From: Massilia sp. H6
GTDB taxonomy: Bacteria > Pseudomonadota > Gammaproteobacteria > Burkholderiales > Burkholderiaceae_D
Length of the DNA stretch: 64,000 bases
Reading direction: 5' to 3'
Assembly (NCBI RefSeq): GCF_024802625.1
Contig: NZ_CP103371.1
Span: forward strand, 3,224,001-3,288,000
The notes under the pieces are model-generated. The model worked only from the letters and a program-made list of their open reading frames with translations, made no database searches and had not been told where the DNA came from. Of the stretch, positions 19,778 through 30,006 are shown piece by piece. Each line of letters opens with the position of its first letter. Position 1 is the stretch's first letter. Made by a program: the position numbers and the translations under genes.

Positions 19778-20992
19778 CTAGACCCGGGCGGCGGCATCCA
19801 CCGTCTGCTCGCAGCACGGGAGCACCAGCGTAAAGGTCGAGCCCTCCCCCGGCTTGCTCGACACCCGCAATTCGCCGCCATGCGACATCGCCAGCTGGCG
19901 CGAGATGTACAGGCCCAGGCCCAGTCCCTTCGGCTCGCCGTTGCGGGCGCCGCGCTCGTAGGGCTCGAAAATGCGGTCAAGGTCGTCCGGCGAGATACCC
20001 TTGCCTTCGTCGCGCACGTCGATGCGCACCACGTCGCCGGTATAGCGCACGCTGACTTCGACCGGCTGGCCGCCGCCGTAGCGCATCGCGTTGGTCAGCA
20101 GGTTCACCACCACCTGCTCGATGCGGAACTCGTCCCAGCAGCCCACTACCCGATGGTGCTCGCGCAGCGACAGGCTGCAGCCGGTGGCGGCGGCCTGCAA
20201 CGACAGGTCGCTGACCACCCGTTCGAGCAGGTGCATGAGCTCGACCTGGCCGGGGCGAATCGACAGCTGGCCGCTGCGCATGCGCGAGACGTCGAGCATG
20301 TCGTCGATCAAGCGGATCATGGCCTTGATCTGGCGTTCGTCGCGCTTGATCATGGCGTCGAACTGCTTAGGCTCGATGCTGGCTAGGGTGCCGCGCTTGA
20401 GCTGCAGGCTGCGCATCTGCGCTTCCAGGAACAGCGTGTTGAGCGGGGTGCGCAGTTCGTGCGCGACCAGCGACATGAATTCGTCGCGCATGCGCAGCGA
20501 ACGCTGCAGCTCGTCCTGGGTCTGGTTCAGTTCGCGCAGCAGCGTTTCCTGCTCCTGGCGGCTGCGTTCGAGCGCGGCCATCTGGCGCTGCATCTGGCGG
20601 CGCTGCTGGTCGACCGTGACGAACACGTTGACCTTGCTGCGCACTGCCTCCGGGTCGAGCGGCTTGTACAGAAAGTCCACCGCGCCGCTTTCGTAGCCCT
20701 TGAACGCGTAATTCAGTTCGCGTCCGGCAGCCGACACGAACACAATCGGAATATTGCGGGTGCGGGTGGTAGAGCGCATCAGTTCGGCCAGCTCGAAACC
20801 GTCCATGTCGGGCATCTGCACGTCCAGGATGGCCAGGGCAAACTCGTGCTCGAGCATCAGCGCCAGCGCCGCTTCGCCGCTCGATGCCTGGAACACCTGA
20901 CGCTCTTCGCCGCGGATCAGGGCGTCGAGCGCGCGCAGGTTTTGCGGCAGGTCGTCAACGATCAGGAGTTTGCTTGGTTCTTGGACGCTCAT
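19778..20992 (-). CDS. Receiver-histidine kinase hybrid
   Basis: A 404-residue soluble protein with a receiver domain first (1-125; phospho-acceptor Asp57 in AILDVQMPDMDG), a coiled coil (about 128-168), then HisKA (His178 in LVAHELRTPLN) and HATPase (NLLTNAMRYGG, DEGKGI, GLGLGLYIS). There are no membrane segments. Last gene of the hybrid kinase-cheR-cheB operon; its start overlaps the cheB stop by ATGA. The order suggests it is phosphorylated by the upstream hybrid kinase and acts as a relay or memory element. Output target is unknown. Confidence 0.92.
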   Translation of the reverse strand: MSVQEPSKLLIVDDLPQNLRALDALIRGEERQVFQASSGEAALALMLEHEFALAILDVQMPDMDGFELAELMRSTTRTRNIPIVFVSAAGRELNYAFKGYESGAVDFLYKPLDPEAVRSKVNVFVTVDQQRRQMQRQMAALERSRQEQETLLRELNQTQDELQRSLRMRDEFMSLVAHELRTPLNTLFLEAQMRSLQLKRGTLASIEPKQFDAMIKRDERQIKAMIRLIDDMLDVSRMRSGQLSIRPGQVELMHLLERVVSDLSLQAAATGCSLSLREHHRVVGCWDEFRIEQVVVNLLTNAMRYGGGQPVEVSVRYTGDVVRIDVRDEGKGISPDDLDRIFEPYERGARNGEPKGLGLGLYISRQLAMSHGGELRVSSKPGEGSTFTLVLPCCEQTVDAAARV

Positions 20993-21606
20993 CGGGTCTC
21001 CAACAGGGGAAGCAATGCCCGGATACCGGACAGGGGCAGCACGAGATCGGGCGCGCAGCGGCGAATGGCCTCGATTGGCATCGCGCTGGCCTGCGCATCA
21101 AGGGGGTCCTGCACCACCGTCAGCCCGCCACGCGCGCGTATCCGGCACATGCCTTCGGCGCCGTCGTGGTTCGCGCCCGTGAGCAAGATGCCGGCCAGCG
21201 CCGATCCGTAGGCATGGGCGGCGGACTCCATCAGGATGTCGATCGCGGGGCGCGCGAACTGCACCGGCGGCTCGCAGCTGAGCGAAAAGGTCCGGTCGCG
21301 CTCGACCGACAGATGATAGCCCGAACCGGCGAAATAGATCACGCCGGGGTCCAGCGGCTCCTTGTCGCGCGCCTCGCGTGCAGGCAAGCCGCCGCGCAGA
21401 TGAAACAGTTCGGCCAGCCGGCTCTCGCGGTCGGCCGGCACATGCAGGATGCAGACGACTGCCGCGCGAAATCCCGCGGGCAGCACCGGCAGCAGATGGA
21501 CTAGCGCATCGACGCCGCCGGCCGAGCCGCCAATCACCACCAGCTCGATGCGGCGCCCGGCCAGCATGGCCCTGGCCGCGTCCGGAACGCTGGCCGACAC
21601 CTTCAT
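20989..21606 (-). CDS. cheB: CheB-type methylesterase, no receiver domain
   Basis: A 205-residue stand-alone CheB methylesterase domain. The catalytic triad is visible as Ser28 (GGSAGG), His55 (ILHVP) and Asp148 (GANHDGAEG). The N-terminal receiver of classical CheB is missing, so phosphorylation control must come from elsewhere or be absent. Its start overlaps cheR (ATGA) and its stop overlaps the next gene (ATGA). The substrate is uncertain: no chemoreceptor adjoins, and in similar clusters the CheB/CheR pair acts within a large sensor kinase system. Confidence 0.92.
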   Translation of the reverse strand: MKVSASVPDAARAMLAGRRIELVVIGGSAGGVDALVHLLPVLPAGFRAAVVCILHVPADRESRLAELFHLRGGLPAREARDKEPLDPGVIYFAGSGYHLSVERDRTFSLSCEPPVQFARPAIDILMESAAHAYGSALAGILLTGANHDGAEGMCRIRARGGLTVVQDPLDAQASAMPIEAIRRCAPDLVLPLSGIRALLPLLETR

Positions 21607-22466
21607 GTCGCGCCTTTGCGAAACAGACGCTCGCGCTTGGACAGCGGATCGAAGCGGTTGGCAAAGGCAGAAAAATCGATGCTCTCCTTGCTGCCCAGGC
21701 CCAAAAAGCCACGGTAGCACAACGACTCATGGAACAGTCCGAGCACGCGGTCTTGCAAGCTGCGGTTGAAATAGATCAGCACATTGCGGCAGCTGACAAA
21801 GTGGGTTTCCGAAAACACGCTATCGGTGGCCAGGCTGTGGTCGGCAAAGGTCACGTTCTCGATCAGCGCGCGATCGAACAGTGCGCCGTCGTAGGCAGCC
21901 GTGTAATAGTCGGAAAACGCCGCCTTGCCACCCGCTTTCTGGTAGTTCTCGGTATACAGGCGCATGCGATCGAGCGGAAACACCCCGCGCCGCGCCGCTT
22001 CCAGCGATTGCGGGTTGATATCGGTAGCGTAGATAATGGCGCGTTCGAGCAGACCTTCTTCGTGCAGCAGGATCGCCAGCGAATACACTTCTTCGCCGGT
22101 GCTGCAGCCGGCGATCCAGAGCTTGAGCGACGGGTAGGTTTTCAGGAAAGGCAGCACCTGCGCGCGGATCGCGATCCAGTATTGCGGGTCGCGGAACATC
22201 TCGGTGACGGGAATCGTCAGGTATTGCAGCAGTTGCGCAAAACCGTCCGCTTCGTGCATGACCCTGGCCTGCAGGGCCGATACCGTGGGGCAGTCCATGT
22301 CGCGCATCGCCACCAGGATGCGGCGTTTCTGCGAGGCGCCAGTATAGTTACGGAAGTCGTAGTTGTACTTCAGGTAAACCGCCTCCACCAGCATCTTGAG
22401 CTCGATGTCGAAATCGTCGGGCTGCGGTGCCAGCAAATTGGGTGCCGGGTTGGCCTGGGTGCTCAT
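21603..22466 (-). CDS. cheR: CheR-type protein-glutamate methyltransferase
   Basis: A 287-residue CheR. An N-terminal helical domain (20-90) is followed by the SAM-binding domain with AGCSTGEEVYSLA (119-131) and the conserved segment SCRNVLIYF. It uses S-adenosylmethionine to methylate glutamates in signalling coiled coils. Start 22466 (MSTQANPAPN) lies 5 bp after the hybrid kinase stop; the upstream in-frame extension overlaps the kinase gene and is not part of the family. Second gene of a tightly packed four-gene operon. Confidence 0.94.
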   Translation of the reverse strand: MSTQANPAPNLLAPQPDDFDIELKMLVEAVYLKYNYDFRNYTGASQKRRILVAMRDMDCPTVSALQARVMHEADGFAQLLQYLTIPVTEMFRDPQYWIAIRAQVLPFLKTYPSLKLWIAGCSTGEEVYSLAILLHEEGLLERAIIYATDINPQSLEAARRGVFPLDRMRLYTENYQKAGGKAAFSDYYTAAYDGALFDRALIENVTFADHSLATDSVFSETHFVSCRNVLIYFNRSLQDRVLGLFHESLCYRGFLGLGSKESIDFSAFANRFDPLSKRERLFRKGAT

Positions 22467-22471
22467 GGCCG

Positions 22472-25400
22472 TCAAATCCGGTCGAGTGCCGGCATCCATA
22501 CCCGCAGCAGCGAGTACAGGCGGCTCAGGTCGATCGGCTTGGCCAGGTAATCGTTGGCGCCGGCAGCCAGGCATTGTTCCTGGTCGTCCTTCATGGCCTT
22601 GGCCGTGATCGCAATGATCGGCAGGCGGTCGAAGCGCCCGTCGGCGCGAATGCGGCGGGTCGCTTCCAGCCCATCCATGCCCGGCATCATCACGTCCATC
22701 AGCACCAGGTCGATGCTGGCAACCTCGTCGAGCCTGGCGATCGCTTCAAAGCCGTTCCTGCCCACTTCGACCCTGGCGCCGCGCGCTTCGAGCGCGCTGG
22801 TGAGTGCGAACACATTGCGCACGTCGTCGTCCACCAGCAAGATGGTGCGGCCTTCGAACACGCGGTCGCGCCCGCGTACTGTCTTGAGCATGCTCTGGCG
22901 TTCGGTGGACAGTTCGCTTTCCACCTTGTGCAGGAACAGCGTGACTTCGTCGAGCAGGCGTTCAGGCGAGCGTGCGCCCTTGATGATAATCGAGCGCGAA
23001 TACTTGAGCAGCTCGGCCTCTTCGTCGCGCGTCAGGTTGCGGCCGGTGTACACGATCACCGGCGGGAACGAGCACACCTCTTCGGCCGACATGCGCTCGA
23101 GCAGCTCCCTGCCCTGCATATCGGGCAGCTTCAGGTCGATGATCATGCAGTCGTAGGTCTGGCTGTGCAGCAGTTCCAGGGCCTCACCGCCGGTGCCGAC
23201 CGCATTGATCTCGATGTCGGAATCGGCGATCAGCTTGACCACGCTGTCGCGCTGGCGCTCGTCGTCCTCGACCAGCAAGATGCGCTTGATCTTCTGCGCC
23301 GATTTCTCTTGCAGCTTGCGGAACACGTCTTCGAGCTGCTCGCGCGAGGCCGGCTTGAGCGCATAGCCGATCGCGCCCAGGTGCAGCGCCTCGCCGCCGT
23401 TCTCGATGCTCGAGACGATGTGTACCGGGATGTGGCGTGTCGCCGGGCTGTCCTTGAGTTGCTGCAACACCGACAGGCCGGAACCATCCGGCAGGCGAAT
23501 ATCGAGCAGCACCGCGTCCGGCTTGTGGGCCGCGGCCAGCGCCAGGCCTTCGCCGGCGCCGTGCGCCACCAGGCAGCGGTAATCGAGCTCATGCGCGAGA
23601 TCGAACAGGATGCGCGCGAACTCGGGGTCGTCCTCGACCACCAGCACGGTGCGCTTGCCCTGGGCCGGCAGCGCGCGGTCGTCGGCGAAGCTGGCCGCGG
23701 GTTCGAGCATCGGCGCGGACTCGGGCTCGGGCCTGGCCTTGGCATCAAGCTTGGCATCAAGCTTGACACCAAGCGCCACGGGGACCGATGGCGCGGGCGC
23801 GGGCGGCGCGCTGGCCGCCAGCGCGCTGCTGCGCGGCAGGCTCAGGGTAAACAGGCTGCCTTCGCCCGGCGTGCTGGTCACGGCCAAGGTGCCGCCCAGC
23901 AGGCCGGTAAGGTCGCGCGAGATCGACAGCCCCAGGCCGGTGCCGCCAAAGCGGCGGCTGGTGGTACCGTCGGCCTGGTGGAAGGCGTCGAAGATCTTGT
24001 CCTGCTGGTCGTGCGCGATGCCGATGCCCGAGTCGCGCACGGCAAACTGCACCCAGCCTTCGGGCGTCATCGACACCGTCATGTCGACCGCGCCGGCCTC
24101 GGTAAATTTCACCGCGTTCGACATCAGGTTCTTGAGGATCTGCTCTACGCGCTGGCGGTCGGTGACCATGGTGGCCGGCACGCCCGGCTCGACGCTGACG
24201 CTGAAGTCGAGCATTTTCTGGCGTGCCAGCGGCTCGAAGCTGCGCGCCATGCCTTCGACCATGCGGCGTAGCGGCACATCTTCGGGCACCAGCTCGAGCT
24301 TGCCCGCCTCGACTTTCGAAATGTCGAGAATGTCGTTGATCAGGTGCAGCAAGTCGTTACCGGCCGAATAGATGGTCTGGGCGAAGCGCACCTGCTCTTC
24401 ATTCAGGTTGCCAGGGGTATTGTCGGACAGGAGCTTGGCCAGGATCAGCGAACTATTAAGGGGCGTACGCAGCTCGTGCGACATGTTTGCCAGAAATTCT
24501 GACTTGTAGCGGCTGGCGCGCTCGAGCTCCAGCGCACGCTGGCGCAACTGTTCCTGGACGCCGGTCAGCGCGACGTTCTTCATGTCGAGCTTGAGCGCCT
24601 GCTCGGCCAGCTGGTCGTTGGTAGCGCGCAGCTCGGACTGCTGGTTTTCCAGCGCCGACTGCGATGTTTCCAGCGCGCGCGACTGTTCTTCGAGTTCTTC
24701 GTTGGCGGTGCGCAGCTCTTCCTGCTGGACTTGCAATTCTTCGTTCAGGGTCTGGGTTTTTTCCAGCGCATGCTGCAGGTCCAGGCGGTACAGGACGGCG
24801 GCCATCGAGGCGCCGACGGCCGGGGCGATCAGCTCCATGAATTCGCGGTCACGTGCGGTAACCGGGCGCAGGAAGCCGATCTCGATCACGCCCTTGATCT
24901 TGCCGTGGTTGTGGACCGGTGCGATCAGCAGCGAGCGCGGGGCGCTCGCCCCCAGCGCCGAGCTCACCTTGATATAGTCGGTGGGCAGGTCTTCGACGAT
25001 CACGATGCGTCTTTCCTCCATGGCCTGGCTCGCCAGCGAATCGCCCTTCATGATCAGCGCGCCGTGCTCGGCGGCGTCATGCACGAAGCCATAGGTGCCG
25101 ATGCGGCGCAGCACGCCATCCTCGCCATGCGCATACATGGCCGCCACCACGCCGTCGATATAGCGCGTTACGTGGCCCAGGACCGCATCGGCGAGGGGTT
25201 CGAGCGAATGGATGCCGGCGCTGCGCGCGGCCAGTTCGGTCTGGCCGGAACGCAGCCAGTCCTGGTGGCGCAGCGCGGCATTGTGACGGGCTTCGTGTTC
25301 GAGCGTGTCCTGGTAAGACGTCGACAGCATGACCAGCTGGCGGCGGCCGAACAGCGCCAGGCCGATGCCTACTGCCAGGCTCAGCAGCAGGAAGCTGACC

Positions 25401-25960
25401 ACCGACCAGGTCGTGACCTGGCGCGCCGCGCCGTTACGCTCCTGCAGCAAACGCCTTTCAGCGTCGAGAAATTGTCCAAAGGTGCTGCGCACGTCGTCGG
25501 TGAGGGTCTTGCCGCCGCCGGCCCGCACCGGGCCGACAAAATCGCCATCGGCGCGCCGCAGCGCGATCATTTCAGACGCAAACTGCTCCCATTGGGTCTG
25601 GACCGACTGGATGCGCCGTACGCGCTCGACCTGCACCGGGTTGTCCTCGACCAGGCGCGCCAGGTCTTGCAGGCCGTCTTGCATGCGGCGGCGCGCCAGC
25701 ATGTAGGGCGCCAGAAAAGCCTCGTCGTCCGCGATCAGGTAGCCGCGCACGCCGGTTTCCATTTCGGCCGACAGTTTGCTCACTTCCTGGGCACTGCCGA
25801 TCACGCGCTCCGAATGCTCGACCCGGTTCAATACGTTGATCAGGTAGGCGATGATGGCGACGAACACCATGGCAGTGACGACGCTCATGGCCAGGGGCAA
25901 GGCGACGTTACGGGTCAGGATACGGCGGAACTGCGAATTATCGATGGATGAGCCGGGCAT
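22472..25960 (-). CDS. Hybrid sensor kinase: CHASE3-GAF-HisKA-HATPase-REC x3
   Basis: A 1162-residue membrane-bound hybrid kinase. Order: TM1 (19-43), periplasmic CHASE3-like helix bundle (45-182), TM2 (186-205), GAF (about 245-395), long Glu/Gln-rich coiled coil (395-485), HisKA with His495 in NMSHELRTPLN, HATPase (600-712), then three receivers with phospho-acceptors Asp820, Asp942 and Asp1089. An Ala/Pro linker with LDAK repeats (715-760) joins kinase and receivers. The coiled coil is a plausible substrate for the neighbouring CheR/CheB. It leads a four-gene operon. The signal sensed is unknown. Confidence 0.94.
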   Translation of the reverse strand: MPGSSIDNSQFRRILTRNVALPLAMSVVTAMVFVAIIAYLINVLNRVEHSERVIGSAQEVSKLSAEMETGVRGYLIADDEAFLAPYMLARRRMQDGLQDLARLVEDNPVQVERVRRIQSVQTQWEQFASEMIALRRADGDFVGPVRAGGGKTLTDDVRSTFGQFLDAERRLLQERNGAARQVTTWSVVSFLLLSLAVGIGLALFGRRQLVMLSTSYQDTLEHEARHNAALRHQDWLRSGQTELAARSAGIHSLEPLADAVLGHVTRYIDGVVAAMYAHGEDGVLRRIGTYGFVHDAAEHGALIMKGDSLASQAMEERRIVIVEDLPTDYIKVSSALGASAPRSLLIAPVHNHGKIKGVIEIGFLRPVTARDREFMELIAPAVGASMAAVLYRLDLQHALEKTQTLNEELQVQQEELRTANEELEEQSRALETSQSALENQQSELRATNDQLAEQALKLDMKNVALTGVQEQLRQRALELERASRYKSEFLANMSHELRTPLNSSLILAKLLSDNTPGNLNEEQVRFAQTIYSAGNDLLHLINDILDISKVEAGKLELVPEDVPLRRMVEGMARSFEPLARQKMLDFSVSVEPGVPATMVTDRQRVEQILKNLMSNAVKFTEAGAVDMTVSMTPEGWVQFAVRDSGIGIAHDQQDKIFDAFHQADGTTSRRFGGTGLGLSISRDLTGLLGGTLAVTSTPGEGSLFTLSLPRSSALAASAPPAPAPSVPVALGVKLDAKLDAKARPEPESAPMLEPAASFADDRALPAQGKRTVLVVEDDPEFARILFDLAHELDYRCLVAHGAGEGLALAAAHKPDAVLLDIRLPDGSGLSVLQQLKDSPATRHIPVHIVSSIENGGEALHLGAIGYALKPASREQLEDVFRKLQEKSAQKIKRILLVEDDERQRDSVVKLIADSDIEINAVGTGGEALELLHSQTYDCMIIDLKLPDMQGRELLERMSAEEVCSFPPVIVYTGRNLTRDEEAELLKYSRSIIIKGARSPERLLDEVTLFLHKVESELSTERQSMLKTVRGRDRVFEGRTILLVDDDVRNVFALTSALEARGARVEVGRNGFEAIARLDEVASIDLVLMDVMMPGMDGLEATRRIRADGRFDRLPIIAITAKAMKDDQEQCLAAGANDYLAKPIDLSRLYSLLRVWMPALDRI

Positions 25961-26084
25961 GCGGGGGCAATTTTTAGGGAAAAAAATATCTTAAGTGTAA
26001 CGCAACGGCCAGCCCGAGGTCGCACGACAGCCTGTCCAATATGACACAGTAATTGTTAAAAAGCAAATATATTCGGACAAATCC

Positions 26085-28664
26085 TTAGCCGGGCCCCCCA
26101 AGGTGGGCCGCCAGGTAGGGCGCGGTTCGGCTGGCCGGGCACGCCGCCACCTCGGCCGGCGCGCCGGCGCAGACCACGGTGCCGCCGTCAGCGCCGGCCC
26201 CCGGTCCCACGTCGATGACCCAGTCGCAGCCTGCCACCACCCGCATGGTGTGCTCTACCACGATCACGGTGTTGCCGGCATCGACCAGCCGGTTCAGTTG
26301 CACCACCAAGCGGTCGGCGTCGCTCGGATGCAGGCCAGTGGTCGGCTCGTCGAGCACGTACAGCGTGTTGCCGCGGCCAGTGCGCTGCAGCTCCGACGCC
26401 AGCTTGATGCGTTGCGCCTCGCCGCCAGACAGCTCCGTGGCCGGCTGGCCCAGGCGCAGATACGCCAGTCCGACTTCGCGCAGCACTTCCAGGGTCCGCC
26501 CGACCTGCGGCTCGCCGTCGAAGAATTCGATCGCTTCGCCCACCGTCATGCCCAGCACCTGGGCGATATTGCGGCCGCGGTAGTTCACCTCGAGCGTCTT
26601 GGCGTTATAGCGCGCGCCCCCGCAGCTGGGGCAAGGCGCGTACACGCTGGGCAAGAACAGCAGTTCGACCATCACGAACCCTTCGCCGGCGCAGTGCTCG
26701 CAGCGGCCCTTGGCGACATTGAACGAGAAGCGCCCGGCATCGTAGCGGCGCTTCTTTGCCTCGGGCGTGGCCGCGAACAGCTTGCGCACGCCGTCGAACA
26801 GGCCGGTGTAGGTGGCCAGGTTCGAGCGCGGAGTGCGGCCAATCGGCTTCTGGTCGACCCGCACCAGGCGCCGCACGCCTTCCATGCCGGAGGCGATGCG
26901 GCCTTCCAGCGGCAGCGCCGTCTCCTGTTCGAGTCCGGCTTCATCGGCCTCACCCGCTTCGCTCCCCGGTGCTGCATGTCCCAGCGCCGCAGCCACCAGT
27001 TCCACCAGTACCTGGCTTACCAGGCTAGACTTGCCGGACCCTGACACGCCGGTCACGGCGCTCATTACCCCGAGCGGAAATTGCGCGTCGAGCCGATCCA
27101 GGTTGTTGCGGCTGACACCCTCCACGCATAGCCAGCCGGTGGGCGCGCGCGCTCTGCGCGGCGCCAGCGGCAATTCATCGAACAGATAGCTGCGCGTGTG
27201 CGATGCGGCGACCTGCGCCAAGCCTGCCGGCGCGCCGCTGTACAGCACCTGGCCACCCTTTTCGCCGGCGTCCGGGCCGACATCGACGATCCAGTCGGCC
27301 TGGCGGATCACGTCCAACGCATGCTCGACCACGAACAGCGAATTGCCGGCCGCCTTCAATTGCGCCAATGCGTCGAGCAGCGCCTCGGTATCGGCCGGAT
27401 GCAGGCCCGCAGATGGCTCGTCGAGCACATACACGACGCCGAACAGGTTCGAACGCACCTGCGTGGCCAGCCGCAGGCGCTGCAACTCGCCCGGCGACAG
27501 CGTGGGCGTACTGCGCTCGAGCGCCAGGTAGCCCAGTCCCAGGTCGAGCAGAACCGCGAGGCGCGCGCACAGGTCTTGCGCGATGCGCTGGGCCACGATC
27601 ATCTGCTCGGGATGTTCTTGCGCGCGGCGCTTGTCCTTGCGCGCCGCGCCGGCCGCATAGGGTTGCATGAGCTCGCTGAGCCTTGCCAGCGGCGCACGCG
27701 ACAGCTCGGTGATATCCATGCCGGCGAATGTCACCGACAAGGCTTCCTGGCGCAGCCGCTTGCCACGGCATAGCGGGCATTCGGTACTGACCATATAGCG
27801 CGCGACGCGCTTTTTCATCGAGGCGCTTTCGGTGTTCGCGAACGTTTGCAGTACGTAGCGGCGCGCGCCAGTGAACGTGCCCTGGTAGCTCGGCGTGTCC
27901 TTGCGCTTCAACGCGGCGCGGGTTTCCCTGGGGGTCAGTCCCGCATACACCGGCACCGAGGGCGTCTCGTCGGTGAACAGGATCCAGTCGCGGTCTTTTT
28001 TCGGCAGCTCGCGCCATGGCGTATCGACGTCATAGCCCATGGTCACCAGGATGTCGCGCAGGTTCTGGCCATGCCAGGCCGGCGGCCAGGCCGCTACCGC
28101 GCGCTCGCGGATGGTCAGCGAGTCGTCCGGCACCAGTGACTGTTCGGTGACCTGGTAGACCCGCCCCAGGCCCGAGCACTCGGTGCAGGCGCCTTCCGGG
28201 GTATTGGGCGAGAACGACTCGGCATACAGCAGCTCCTGCCCCGGCGGATAGTCGCCGGCGCGCGAATACAGCATGCGCAGCGAATTGGACAGGGTGCTGA
28301 CGCTGCCGACCGACGAGCGCGCGGTGGGCGAGCCGCGCTGCTGCTGCAAGGCCACGGCCGGCGGCAAGCCGTCGATTGCGTCGACTTCCGGCACCGGCAT
28401 CTGGTGAAACAGGCGGCGCGCATAGGGCGAGACCGATTCCAGGTAGCGCCGCTGCGCTTCCGCATACAGGGTGCCGAAGGCCAGCGAAGACTTGCCCGAA
28501 CCCGACACCCCGGTAAACACCACCAGTGCGCCGCGCGGGATGTCGACGTCGACATTTTTCAGGTTGTGCTCGCGGGCGCCGCGCACCCGGACGTAGCCAG
28601 CCTGGGCGTCGCCGGCGGTGGCGATGGCGGCCACCCGGCCTTGCACTCGGTCTTTGTCAGGCAT
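26085..28664 (-). CDS. UvrA-like ABC ATPase (UvrA2 class)
   Basis: An 859-residue twin-ABC protein of the UvrA family. Two Walker A motifs (both [10 protein letters not shown]), zinc-finger Cys pairs ([30 protein letters not shown]) and ABC signatures ([18 protein letters not shown]) are seen. It is about 80 residues shorter than UvrA, and the region after the first Walker A runs directly to CTEC, consistent with loss of the UvrB-binding domain as in UvrA2 paralogues. A standard uvrA is expected elsewhere. UvrA2 proteins have been linked to resistance to DNA-binding compounds; the role here is inferred. Confidence 0.9.
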   Translation of the reverse strand: MPDKDRVQGRVAAIATAGDAQAGYVRVRGAREHNLKNVDVDIPRGALVVFTGVSGSGKSSLAFGTLYAEAQRRYLESVSPYARRLFHQMPVPEVDAIDGLPPAVALQQQRGSPTARSSVGSVSTLSNSLRMLYSRAGDYPPGQELLYAESFSPNTPEGACTECSGLGRVYQVTEQSLVPDDSLTIRERAVAAWPPAWHGQNLRDILVTMGYDVDTPWRELPKKDRDWILFTDETPSVPVYAGLTPRETRAALKRKDTPSYQGTFTGARRYVLQTFANTESASMKKRVARYMVSTECPLCRGKRLRQEALSVTFAGMDITELSRAPLARLSELMQPYAAGAARKDKRRAQEHPEQMIVAQRIAQDLCARLAVLLDLGLGYLALERSTPTLSPGELQRLRLATQVRSNLFGVVYVLDEPSAGLHPADTEALLDALAQLKAAGNSLFVVEHALDVIRQADWIVDVGPDAGEKGGQVLYSGAPAGLAQVAASHTRSYLFDELPLAPRRARAPTGWLCVEGVSRNNLDRLDAQFPLGVMSAVTGVSGSGKSSLVSQVLVELVAAALGHAAPGSEAGEADEAGLEQETALPLEGRIASGMEGVRRLVRVDQKPIGRTPRSNLATYTGLFDGVRKLFAATPEAKKRRYDAGRFSFNVAKGRCEHCAGEGFVMVELLFLPSVYAPCPSCGGARYNAKTLEVNYRGRNIAQVLGMTVGEAIEFFDGEPQVGRTLEVLREVGLAYLRLGQPATELSGGEAQRIKLASELQRTGRGNTLYVLDEPTTGLHPSDADRLVVQLNRLVDAGNTVIVVEHTMRVVAGCDWVIDVGPGAGADGGTVVCAGAPAEVAACPASRTAPYLAAHLGGPG

Positions 28665-28739
28665 GCGAACCCCATTCTGTGTAGATGGGCCATTGTGGTG
28701 CCGCGCGCCAGCGCTGACGGTGCGCTCGCGAACAGTGGG

Positions 28740-30005
28740 CTACACCTGCTTGGCCAGCGCCAGCAGGCGGTCGCGCACCGTGTCGATGCCGTCCGGCCCA
28801 CCGAAGCGCGCGCTCACCTCGCGCGCCCGCGCGGCTATCCCTTGGCTACCAGCCCGGCGCAGCGCCGCCACCAGGCGTGACGGCACCAGGCGCGCCGCGT
28901 GCAGGCTGCTGCCTACCCCGAGCGCTTCGACCCGCGCGGCATTGTCGAACTGGTCGTGCGCCAGTGGCACCACCAGTTGTGGCGTCCCCGCCCGCAAGGC
29001 TTCGGCCAGCGTGCCGATGCCGCCGTGGTGCACCAGCACCGCGACATGCGGCAGCAGCGTGCGCAGCGGCACGTAGTCCTGCCACAGCACGGTCGAAGGC
29101 AAGTGCTCGGGCAACTGCGCACGGTGCGGGGTCAACAGGATCGCGCGCAGCCCAAGCCGGGCCGAGGCTTCGAGCGCGCAGCGAAAATAATGCGCCGCCT
29201 GGCGGTTGCCGGTGCCCGGCGTGAACACCACTGGCGGCGCGCCCGCCGCAATGAAGCGGGCGACGGCGGGCGCCAGCGCCGCCTCCGGTGCCGGGTCGTA
29301 GAGCGGAAAATCGCCACGCACCAGCGGCTGGGGCCAGTCCGGCTGGGTCGGTGCGAACCATTCCGGAAACAGTGTCAGCGACAGGTCGGGCAGCGCGGCG
29401 ATATGCGCGATCAGGTCGGTGACCGGTGCCAGCCCATGCCGGGCGCGCGCCGCGTTCACGTCGGGCAGCGCCACCGGATTGAGCAGCGCGTCGCCGAGCC
29501 GGCGCCACAGCCAGCGCCGCGCCCGCAGTGGCAACCAGCGCGGCACCCGGTAAGGCCCGAGCATCAGCGGATCGTGCACGGTCGGCAGGTTCGAGGGCGC
29601 GAGATAGGCCGCCGCCACCTTCAGGCCGGGCCGCAGCGCGCGGCACAAGTCCGCTTCGGGCAAGGCCAGCGGGTGCACCAGCAGCAGCGCGCGCTGCTCT
29701 GGCGGCAGGCCGGCAATAAAGCCGGGCAACTCGGCCATGGCCGGGCGCGTCGCGCGCCAGACCACGGCCAGGCCGCGCGTCGGGTGCCACAGATCGGGAT
29801 GGTCGAGCACGGCTTCGTCTGCCGGCAGGCCGTGAAAGGTTAGAGCGGCTTGCGCCACATAGGGTGCGTGCTGGGTCGGGCCCAGCACGGTCACCCGGTG
29901 TCCGGCCTGCGCCAATGCCAGCGCCACCCGCAACAACGGAAACAGGTCGCCGGCCGAGCCTATCGTGACGACCACAAAGTGGTTCGGCGCGGACAATGGC
30001 GCCAT
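28740..30005 (-). CDS. GT1-family glycosyltransferase
   Basis: A 421-residue UDP-glycosyltransferase-like enzyme of the GT1/RhlB type with GT-B fold. The N-terminus has the glycine-rich start TIGSAGDLFPLL, and the C-terminal donor-binding motif reads HHGGIGTLAEALRAGTPQLV with DQFDNAARV after it. Sugar donor and acceptor (lipid or secondary metabolite) cannot be told from sequence. Start 30005 lies one base after the stop of the PPOX-fold gene, so the two are co-transcribed. The uvrA2-type gene follows on the same strand. Confidence 0.88.
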   Translation of the reverse strand: MAPLSAPNHFVVVTIGSAGDLFPLLRVALALAQAGHRVTVLGPTQHAPYVAQAALTFHGLPADEAVLDHPDLWHPTRGLAVVWRATRPAMAELPGFIAGLPPEQRALLLVHPLALPEADLCRALRPGLKVAAAYLAPSNLPTVHDPLMLGPYRVPRWLPLRARRWLWRRLGDALLNPVALPDVNAARARHGLAPVTDLIAHIAALPDLSLTLFPEWFAPTQPDWPQPLVRGDFPLYDPAPEAALAPAVARFIAAGAPPVVFTPGTGNRQAAHYFRCALEASARLGLRAILLTPHRAQLPEHLPSTVLWQDYVPLRTLLPHVAVLVHHGGIGTLAEALRAGTPQLVVPLAHDQFDNAARVEALGVGSSLHAARLVPSRLVAALRRAGSQGIAARAREVSARFGGPDGIDTVRDRLLALAKQV

Positions 30006-30006
30006 A

